This document shows positions 38,691 through 45,815 of a stretch of 64,000 nt of DNA, in pieces (within the stretch, counting starts at the first letter, position 1; every line of letters begins with the position of its first letter). A program made the position numbers and the translations under genes. The stretch lies in the NCBI GenBank assembly GCA_029250945.1, contig JAQXEG010000044.1, forward strand, positions 62,001-126,000, given 5' to 3'. Below the pieces are notes generated by a model, which did not search any database, had not been told where the DNA came from, and saw only the letters and a list, made by a program, of their open reading frames with translations. This stretch comes from Yoonia sp. (GTDB lineage Bacteria; Pseudomonadota; Alphaproteobacteria; Rhodobacterales; Rhodobacteraceae).

Positions 38691-39193
38691 TTATGCTTAA
38701 CACCCGTGTGCGCCCCGCCGTGTCAGGCGACGCCGCGCAGATAACCCGCCTTTTAAATACGATCATCGATGCGGGTGGGACGACAGCGTATCAGACGCCC
38801 TTTGATGTCGATAAGATGCGGCATCACTGCATCAACCGTCCCGATCTTGTCTGCTCACACGTCGCCATTTCAAATGGGCAACTGTCGGGCTTTCAATACG
38901 TTGGGTGGGCCACAAGCGCCGATACGATGCCGGACGGCTGGGCCATGATCGCCACATTCGTCGGGCTGGACCGTGGCAAAATGGGAATCGGGCAAAAACT
39001 GTTTTCCGCTACGAGATTTGCGGCCAAAGCAGCGGGGGTTCAGGTGCTGGACGCCACAATCCGCGGCGATAACGTGGGCGGGCTAAAGTATTACGGCGGG
39101 CTTGGGTTCACCGATTACGCGGAAATCCCAAACCTGCCGCTGGCCGACGGAACGCCAGTGACCCGCATCCGTAAAAAGCTGATGCTGACTTAA
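38687..39193 (+). CDS. GNAT family N-acetyltransferase
   Basis: A 168-residue acetyltransferase. It begins VRPAVSGDAAQITRLLN, the typical beta1-alpha1 start, and has the acetyl-CoA loop in GLDRGKMGIGQKLF (about 106-119) followed by YYGGLGFTDYAEI. The substrate is unknown; relatives acetylate amino acid analogues or antibiotics. The ATG overlaps the stop of the HD gene. Confidence 0.87.
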   Translation: MIMLNTRVRPAVSGDAAQITRLLNTIIDAGGTTAYQTPFDVDKMRHHCINRPDLVCSHVAISNGQLSGFQYVGWATSADTMPDGWAMIATFVGLDRGKMGIGQKLFSATRFAAKAAGVQVLDATIRGDNVGGLKYYGGLGFTDYAEIPNLPLADGTPVTRIRKKLMLT

Positions 39194-39245
39194 AGAAGCC
39201 CGACATCACGCAATGCGCGGCGGCGCCATTCATCAGCCTCGCGTT

Positions 39246-39440
39246 GTTGCCACGGTGCGGTCAGGCGCGGGTGCATCGGTTGTGTCCCGCGCCCTTGTGC
39301 AGGACGATCTGGATCGTGGGCGACTGATCGCACTGCATCAAGGAAAACGCGATGGGTTAGGGTACTACATCAAAACGCTTGGCGGCGCGCCCAGCGCCAA
39401 GGTCAAAGCATTTCAAAGCTAGCTGTTACAGCAGACCTAG
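39246..39440 (+). pseudogene. C-terminal relic of a LysR-type regulator
   Basis: The frame from about 39246 reads TVRSGAGASVVSRALVQDDL, then DRGRLIALHQGK, GLGYYIKTLGG and KVKAFQS, matching the last 60 residues of a GcvA-like LysR effector domain. A TAG at 39420-39422 stands where a Trp is usual (AFQS-stop-LLQQT), and the frame ends at 39440 inside the 3' end of regA. The remaining 230 or so residues of such a protein are missing. It is a dead fragment. Confidence 0.65.
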
Positions 39441-39988
39441 CGCGGGCTGCGTTTGGCCAAGATGCGTTGCAGCGTCCGGCGGTGCATGTTCAGACGGCGG
39501 GCTGTTTCTGATACGTTGCGGTCGCACATTTCAAACACACGTTGGATATGTTCCCACCGCACGCGGTCCGCGCTCATGGGGTTTTCTGGTGGTGGGGGCA
39601 GCTCACCCTCGTGATCCAGCAGGGCGTTGGTAATGTCGGTCGCGTCCGCAGGTTTCGCCAGATAGTCTGTCGCGCCGATTTTCACCGCAGCAACCGCTGT
39701 TGCAATCGCACCATAGCCGGTCAGTACCACGATCCGCGCATCTGGGCGCCGTTCGCGCAACAGCTCAACCACATCAAGCCCGTTGCCATCACCCAACCGC
39801 AAATCACAAACCGCGTAGGCGGGCGGGCGAGCAGTCGCAATCGCCTTGCCAGCCGCAACAGAGCTAGCGGTTTCAACCGAAAACCCGCGTTTTTCCATTG
39901 CCTTCGCAAGGCGTTTCACAAACGCCTCATCATCATCAACAAGAAGCAGTGAAGGATCGTCACCGATTTTCAGATCAATCATGTCCAT
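39437..39988 (-). CDS. regA: Redox response regulator RegA (PrrA/ActR)
   Basis: A 183-residue two-domain response regulator that controls respiration and other redox-linked genes. The receiver has LLVDDDEAF, the phospho-acceptor Asp62 (CDLRLGDG), and TGYG and LAKPAD. A Pro-rich linker (GELPPPPENP) leads to a Fis-type helix-turn-helix ending MHRRTLQRILAKRSPR, nearly invariant in RegA. AGGAG precedes the first ATG. It is followed upstream by senC and then the divergent regB. Confidence 0.95.
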   Translation of the reverse strand: MDMIDLKIGDDPSLLLVDDDEAFVKRLAKAMEKRGFSVETASSVAAGKAIATARPPAYAVCDLRLGDGNGLDVVELLRERRPDARIVVLTGYGAIATAVAAVKIGATDYLAKPADATDITNALLDHEGELPPPPENPMSADRVRWEHIQRVFEMCDRNVSETARRLNMHRRTLQRILAKRSPR

Positions 39989-40050
39989 CTCGCTATATCT
40001 CCTGCCTCGGTTAGTTTAGAAATAGCTTTGCGGTGTCTGTGGTCAACTGA

Positions 40051-40659
40051 TTACGTCGCAGCGGCGAAACAGGCAACCGTATCAGCAACCTGTTCGGGCG
40101 TGGTATCCTGACGGAAAAATTCCACAAAGCCGACGTCGGGCAGTGTCAGATAACTGAATGTCGAATGGTTCATCAGATAATATTCGGGATCGTCACCCGA
40201 TTTCGAATAAACAGTGCGGTAGGCCTTTGATGCTGCAGCAGTCTGCGCTTGTGAACCGGTCAGGCCAATTGCCTTAGGGTGAAATAGATCGGCATAATCT
40301 GCCACAACCTCTGCCGTATCGCGGGCTGGATCGATGGTAATGAAAACGGGCGTCGCGTCGATTCCGCGTTCCTCTAGGATATCGACCGCGGCGGCGTTGC
40401 GCGCCATATCAATGGGGCAGACATCGGGGCAAAATGTGTATCCAAAATACAGGATCGTCGGTTCGGTAATGATGTCCTGGTCAGTGACGGTTTCGCCCGC
40501 TGCATTGATCAGCTCAAACGGGCCGCCGATCGCACCGCCGCCGACGGCCGTTGATCCGCAATCCGCCAAGGTCGGCGTGGTCAGCTGCGTCACCGCAAAC
40601 GTTCCACCGACAACAGCCACCATCGTCACCGCGGCCCCGATCGCAATAATCTTTGACAT
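40051..40659 (-). CDS. senC: SCO1/SenC/PrrC family copper protein
   Basis: A 202-residue membrane-anchored thioredoxin-like protein (helix IIAIGAAVTMVAVVGGTFAV). The copper site is FCPDVC (Cys77, Cys81) with a later His in MNHSTFSY (about 166). It helps assemble the CuA centre of cytochrome oxidase and, in Rhodobacter, influences RegB signalling. It lies between regA and the divergent regB, the classic arrangement. The PCuAC protein at 0.9 kb probably serves the same copper pathway. Confidence 0.93.
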   Translation of the reverse strand: MSKIIAIGAAVTMVAVVGGTFAVTQLTTPTLADCGSTAVGGGAIGGPFELINAAGETVTDQDIITEPTILYFGYTFCPDVCPIDMARNAAAVDILEERGIDATPVFITIDPARDTAEVVADYADLFHPKAIGLTGSQAQTAAASKAYRTVYSKSGDDPEYYLMNHSTFSYLTLPDVGFVEFFRQDTTPEQVADTVACFAAAT

Positions 40660-40743
40660 GACGCACCCTTATATTTCGTCGCATTGATGAACCATCGCAC
40701 AGGGTTTACCAATAGCCCAGCGTGTCGCAGTCAAGGGTCCGTG

Positions 40744-42117
40744 ATGTCTGATATCGAATTCGAAATGTTTGAAGAACGCCGCAGAAGCGATTGGATCAGG
40801 CTGCGTACGCTTGTCACCCTTCGGTGGGTTGCGCTGTTGGGGCAAACCATTGCCTTGGTGGTGGCAGTGCAATTGTTCGGGCTGCAACTTCAGACCGGAT
40901 TGGCGGCGATGACCGTCGGCGTATCTGTCATCGTTAATCTGGTGATCAGCTTTATCTATCCAGACAACAAACGCCTGCGCGAGCGTGAAGCATTCTATAT
41001 GATCGTGTTCGACATCGTGCAGCTTAGCGTCATGCTGTATCTGACGGGTGGCCTGAATAACCCGTTTGCGATGCTTTTGCTTGCGCCTGTGACGATTGCC
41101 GCTGCGGTTTTGCATTTGTCGAGCACTGTCATGCTGGGTGCCGCTGCGATCATTGTGACCACGTTGCTTAGTCAGTTTAACCTGCCGTTGATATCCGCCA
41201 CGGGTCAAGAACTTGCCCTGCCGGGATTGTTCCAATTCGGGTTCTGGATCGCACTTGTGATCGCAGTCTTATTCCTTGCGATCTATGCACGGCAGGTCAC
41301 CACCGAAATGCACAACATGGGTGAGGCCCTTTTGGCGACGCAGTTGGCATTGTCACGCGAACAAAAACTGACCGATCTTGGTGGCGTTGTGGCAGCAACC
41401 GCGCATGAACTTGGCACACCACTTGCCACCATTATGCTTGTCAGCGGCGAGATGCGTGATGAGCTGGGCGATGATCCCGATCTTGTCGAAGACATTGATC
41501 TGATCCATGCCCAAGCGACCCGCTGTCGCGAGATTTTGCAATCCATGGGGCAGGCCGGCAAAGACGACCTTCAAATCCGAGAGGCCCTGATTGAGGCGCT
41601 TGTGCAAGAAGCCGCCGAACCGCACGCAGGGCGCGGCAAAACCATTACCTACGATGTTGGCCCCGCAGGACCCGACTGTCTGGACCACCCGATCATGCCA
41701 CGCCGACCAGAGATTGTGCACGGGCTGCGCAACCTGATCCAAAACGCCGTGGATTTCGCGGAAACGACCGTGGACATTACAATCAGCTGGACAAAAACAG
41801 AGCTCCGCGTGCAGATCAGCGACGATGGCGCGGGTTTTCCCAGCAGCGTGCTAGGGCGAATCGGCGACCCGTTTGTTAGTCAGCGAAGTGCGATGGTCGA
41901 TGTGCAAAAGCGCCCCGGCTATTCCGGTATGGGTCTGGGGATGTTTATCGCCAAGACTTTGTTGGAACGTTCTGGTGCGCGGCTGTTGTTTCGCAATAGC
42001 CCGCGGCAGGTCTATGGATCGGGCGGTGCCGTGATCGACGTTATCTGGCCACGGCAGGTTTTGCACACTAAGGGACGTGTTGCATTGGGCGAAAACCAGA
42101 AAAACGTCACCACGTAA
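40744..42117 (+). CDS. regB: Redox sensor histidine kinase RegB (PrrB)
   Basis: A 457-residue kinase with six membrane helices in the first 170 residues. The ubiquinone-linked motif GGLNNPF lies at about 102-108. The H-box is TAHELGTPLATI (His about 221), the redox-active Cys is Cys261 in TRCREIL (equivalent to Cys265 in R. capsulatus), and the ATP domain shows NLIQNAVDFA, DDGAGFP and GMGLGMFIAKTLL. It phosphorylates RegA under reducing conditions. The ATG at 40744 was chosen over an earlier one whose leader lacks homology. Confidence 0.95.
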   Translation: MSDIEFEMFEERRRSDWIRLRTLVTLRWVALLGQTIALVVAVQLFGLQLQTGLAAMTVGVSVIVNLVISFIYPDNKRLREREAFYMIVFDIVQLSVMLYLTGGLNNPFAMLLLAPVTIAAAVLHLSSTVMLGAAAIIVTTLLSQFNLPLISATGQELALPGLFQFGFWIALVIAVLFLAIYARQVTTEMHNMGEALLATQLALSREQKLTDLGGVVAATAHELGTPLATIMLVSGEMRDELGDDPDLVEDIDLIHAQATRCREILQSMGQAGKDDLQIREALIEALVQEAAEPHAGRGKTITYDVGPAGPDCLDHPIMPRRPEIVHGLRNLIQNAVDFAETTVDITISWTKTELRVQISDDGAGFPSSVLGRIGDPFVSQRSAMVDVQKRPGYSGMGLGMFIAKTLLERSGARLLFRNSPRQVYGSGGAVIDVIWPRQVLHTKGRVALGENQKNVTT

Positions 42118-42186
42118 ATCGCGCTTAACCCGACATTAACCTTCATGCGTCAGTTTCGTTTACGGGGCATTAAGGGACAAAACGCG

Positions 42187-43696
42187 ATGTCATTGGGACT
42201 GATTGAACTTATCGTGGCCATCGGCTGCGCAGCTATTTTAACATCTATGGTATGGATCCGCCTATGGGCGCTGCTGCCACATAGGATGCGACGACGCGAA
42301 AACGGCGCAAACGACGCGATTGTATTTCTGCTTGGGGACGACACCGTCACCGATATGTCCACCTCTGCCGAAGTGATGGCGAAACGGTTGGACAAGATAG
42401 ATCCAGACCGCGACGCATTGATCTGCATGATCACTGGTATCTTCCCCGATCTTGACCCGCTCCTTGCGGGGGATGGGGTGCTTTGCAAAACGCTGGATGC
42501 ACCGGAATTCACTGGCGTAAAACTGGACGCTGACCGCAACGAAACGCGCCTGATCCTTTCCATTTATAGCCAGACTGACAGCGCCCTGATAGATGACTTT
42601 TGTGCCCGCACCGATAACGACGGCAATCTGGCTTGGGCCAACGATGCGTTTTTGGGGTTTTCAGATGCTTGTACCGACGACGATCATGGGCTGCCCCGCC
42701 TCTCTCCAGAAACATTGTTCAGCGACTGCGATCTTGCATCTGCCCGACCTGATCAACCGGTGCGCTGTTCCCTCAAAACCCGCGAAAGCGACGCACCCCA
42801 TTGGTTCGACATTACAACGATCAAAACTGAATCCGGCGCGTTCCACTATGCGTCTAATGCAAACGGTATTGTCCGCGCGGAACTGGCACAGCGCAAATTC
42901 ATGCAAACGCTAAGCCAGACATTTGCCCAACTCTCGATCGGACTTGCGATCTTTGACCGCAAACGACAACTGGCCACGTTCAATCCGGCGCCGCTGGATA
43001 TGACTGATCTAAATTTCGAGTTCTTATCTGGACGTCCGACTCTGGATGCCCTGCTAGATCGGCTGCGGGATATGCGCATGCTGCCCGAGCCAAAGGATTA
43101 TGCATCCTGGCGCGAACAGTACAGCGCCATGGAAAAAGCCGCCAAAGCCGGATCATATTCCGAACACTGGAACCTTCCCGACGGCCAGACATTTCGCGTC
43201 ACAGGTTAGCCGCATCCTGATGGTGCCTTCGCGCTGCTGTTCGAAGATATCAGCGCAGAGGTATCCCTGACGCGCCGCTTCCAGTCGGAAATCAAAACAA
43301 GCCAGGCTGTTTTGGACAACCTCAACGATGCCATCGCCTTCTTTTCAAACAGCGGAAATCTGGTGCTGGCGAACGCGGCCTATTGCGACCTGTGTGGCAC
43401 TGATCTGACCAATGGGCTGATGCAATATGACCTGCGCGTCGAATTGCGCAAATGGCAGGACCGTTGCACCCCAACCCGCATCTGGACAAACCTGCGCGAA
43501 TTTTCAAAAGAGCTGGGCCGCCGCCAAACATGGACCGACACCACAAATATGTGGTGACGGGCGTCAGATCACCTGTCAAGCCGAACCTATCGCTGGCGGT
43601 ATGACGATGATGCACTTCCGGTTCGAGGCGCCCCTGCGGCCAACGCTCCAGAAACTGACCCAACGCGATGACGCGTTACTGGCGATCAAAGGTTGA
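42187..43696 (+). pseudogene. DivL-like PAS protein gene with a stop and a frameshift
   Basis: A gene of about 502 codons that is disrupted twice. The start MSLGLIELIVAIG follows AAGGGA; it encodes one membrane helix, then PAS-like regions (GLAIFDRKRQLATFN, IAFFSNSGNLVLANAAY). A TAG at 43207-43209 interrupts RVTG-PHPDG, and an extra T at about 43555 shifts the frame after TNMW; the correct continuation is DGRQITCQAEPIAGG to DALLAIKG. Intact homologues sit at this spot before tsaE in relatives and resemble the DivL-type PAS protein of the CckA-ChpT-CtrA system. Translation would give only the first 340 residues. Confidence 0.75.
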
Positions 43697-43736
43697 ATTG
43701 ACTTGCAGGTGACAGCCCAAGGCATAATCTTGGAGC

Positions 43737-44201
43737 ATGGTGAAATTCGACCTCTTTCTGCGCGACAATAACGCAACAACCGCCTTTGGTGCGGCGATTG
43801 CACCGGTTCTTATTGGTGGCGACTGCATTCTTTTGACTGGCGACATCGGCGCTGGGAAAACGGCCTTTGCCCGCGCTGTAATACAAACGCGTCTTGGCCG
43901 CCAAGAGGACGTCCCCTCACCGACATTTACGATTGTTCAGACCTATGAGACCAAAACTGTCGATATCTGGCATTGCGATCTTTACCGACTAACCAGCCCC
44001 GATGAAGCGTTTGAACTAGGCTTAGACGATGCATTCGAAACGGCGATCTGCCTGATTGAATGGCCTGATCGCCTTGGTGATACAGCGCCCAAAAACGCTG
44101 TTCACATGATGTTTGAAACCCGCGATGATGGTCGGCAAGTGACCGTGACAATGCCTGATGGGTTGCGATCCGATTTGCGACAGGGTCTGCAAAATGTTTG
44201 A
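43737..44201 (+). CDS. tsaE: tRNA threonylcarbamoyladenosine biosynthesis ATPase TsaE
   Basis: A 154-residue small ATPase. The Walker A motif is GDIGAGKTAFAR (about residues 37-48), followed by SPTFTIVQTYE, WHCDLYRL and LIEWPDRLG. It energises the TsaB-TsaD complex for t6A modification; tsaD lies 10 kb upstream. Its 3' end overlaps the amgK start by eight bases, and together with murU and addBA forms a tight rightward unit. Confidence 0.94.
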   Translation: MVKFDLFLRDNNATTAFGAAIAPVLIGGDCILLTGDIGAGKTAFARAVIQTRLGRQEDVPSPTFTIVQTYETKTVDIWHCDLYRLTSPDEAFELGLDDAFETAICLIEWPDRLGDTAPKNAVHMMFETRDDGRQVTVTMPDGLRSDLRQGLQNV

Positions 44202-45138
44202 TATTTTGCGCGACACGCGTTGGGCCAACAGCGCATGTGCACCGATCGCGGGCGACGCATCTGCGCGCCGTTATTTTCGGATCGGACCGCCCGACGCGAT
44301 CCTGATGGATGACCCGACCCATAGCACGCAACGCTTTGCAGACGTCGCTAACGCATTGCTTGCAATTGGCCTGAGCGCACCGGAAATTCATGCCCATAAT
44401 CCCGATAGTGGCACGATGATTATTGCCGATCTGGGGCAGACCGAATTTGCAAAACATCTAACGCATCATCCATCAGACGCCGCCGAACTATACAAAGCGG
44501 CAACAGACGTCCTATTGCAAATCACCCAACGGAAACCTGCGCTTAAACTATCCGAAATGACGCATCAGGTCGCCGTGGAAATGATTGATTTGGCTGCTTT
44601 GCATTATGCGGATAATGCGGCGGCAAATGACGATATTGCCAGTGGATTGCGCGACGCGTTTGATGCCTATGTCGCACATGATCTTCACTTCGCACTTCGG
44701 GATTTTCACGCTGAGAATTTGATCTGGCGCCCCGACCGATTTGGCTTGGATCAGGTCGGCTTGCTTGATTTTCAGGACGCCTGTTTTGCGCCCATTGGTT
44801 ATGACATGATGTCGTTGATCCGCGATGCGCGGCGCGATGTCCCGTCCGCGTTGGCCGACAAAGTCATGGCAGATTTTTGTCATGGCATCGGGGAAACCCA
44901 AGAGGATTTGTCTGCGCATCTCGCCTGCGTGGGGGTTCAACGGAATCTGCGCATATTGGGAATATTTGCTCGCCTCGCCCACCAAGAAAACAAGCCGCAA
45001 TACCTTACCCTATTGCCACGTGTCTGGCGGTGTCTGATGATTGATCTGGATCATCCAGCATTGGGAAAATTACGCGGCATTGTCCTTGGCGCGCTGCCCC
45101 CACCCGACAACGCCACACTACAAAGGTTAACGCCATGA
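44194..45138 (+). CDS. amgK: Aminoglycoside phosphotransferase-fold sugar kinase (AmgK-like)
   Basis: A 314-residue kinase of the APH fold. Visible features: IAGDASARRYFRI (nucleotide loop), catalytic loop LHFALRDFHAENLIW, and metal-binding LLDFQDACFAPIGYDM. The neighbouring gene encodes a MurU-like nucleotidyltransferase; in Pseudomonas AmgK and MurU turn MurNAc/GlcNAc into UDP-sugars in a cell-wall recycling route that bypasses fosfomycin-sensitive synthesis. The ATG overlaps tsaE and the stop overlaps murU by four bases. Confidence 0.88.
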   Translation: MFDILRDTRWANSACAPIAGDASARRYFRIGPPDAILMDDPTHSTQRFADVANALLAIGLSAPEIHAHNPDSGTMIIADLGQTEFAKHLTHHPSDAAELYKAATDVLLQITQRKPALKLSEMTHQVAVEMIDLAALHYADNAAANDDIASGLRDAFDAYVAHDLHFALRDFHAENLIWRPDRFGLDQVGLLDFQDACFAPIGYDMMSLIRDARRDVPSALADKVMADFCHGIGETQEDLSAHLACVGVQRNLRILGIFARLAHQENKPQYLTLLPRVWRCLMIDLDHPALGKLRGIVLGALPPPDNATLQRLTP

Positions 45139-45815
45139 GCTATCCGATCCTTATGTTCGGCGCCGGGCTTGGAACCCGCATGGGAGAGCTGACAGCCACG
45201 CGGCCAAAGCCATTGGTGAACTTAGCTGGGATGCCGCTGATTGACCATGCAATCGCACTGACCGATGGACAGAATGTCGGGCCAAAGGTTGTGAACGTAC
45301 ATGCATTCGCCGATCAAATGCGCGCGCATTTAGCCAATCGCGATATCGCTATTTCCGATGAAACCGGAATGTTGCTGGAAACAGGCGGCGGGCTGCGCAA
45401 GGCGATGCCACTGCTTGATGGGTCGCCGGTGGTGACGCTGAATACCGATGCGGTCTGGCATGGCGCCAACCCGATTGCGACACTGCTTGACGCTTGGGAC
45501 CCGAAGATGGAGGCGCTTTTGCTGACCATCCCAAAAGCAAATGCCGTTGGCCATCGCGGACAGGGTGATTTCAAAATCGACCCAGACGGACGTATAAGCC
45601 GATCCCCCGATCAGATTTATACAGGGCTGCAAATGATCCGCACCGACGATCTGATGAACATCGCCGAGGACCATTTTTCAATGAATGTTCTGTGGGACAG
45701 GATCGCAGCGCGTGGTGGTTTATACGGAGTGTCATATGCAGGTCAGTGGTGTGACGTTGGCCAACCCCAAAGCATCCCTTTGGCACAAGACATGATAGGG
45801 TTTCAGCATGTTTGA
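45135..45815 (+). CDS. murU: MurNAc-1-phosphate uridylyltransferase-like nucleotidyltransferase
   Basis: A 226-residue sugar-phosphate nucleotidyltransferase. The signature FGAGLGTRMGELT followed by RPKPLVNLAGMPLIDHA is intact, and a metal-binding Asp lies in TLNTDAVW. With AmgK it likely makes UDP-MurNAc from recycled MurNAc. GlcNAc-1-P or mannose-1-P specificity cannot be excluded by sequence alone. It overlaps amgK by four bases and addB by eight. Confidence 0.88.
   Translation: MSYPILMFGAGLGTRMGELTATRPKPLVNLAGMPLIDHAIALTDGQNVGPKVVNVHAFADQMRAHLANRDIAISDETGMLLETGGGLRKAMPLLDGSPVVTLNTDAVWHGANPIATLLDAWDPKMEALLLTIPKANAVGHRGQGDFKIDPDGRISRSPDQIYTGLQMIRTDDLMNIAEDHFSMNVLWDRIAARGGLYGVSYAGQWCDVGQPQSIPLAQDMIGFQHV

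Noticed and set aside
43207..43557. Possible recoding of TAG (pyrrolysine) or TGA (selenocysteine) in the DivL-like gene
   Set aside because: The position is not catalytic in relatives, there is no recoding structure, and the TGA is explained by a one-base frame change. The MttB-like gene nearby also lacks an amber codon.
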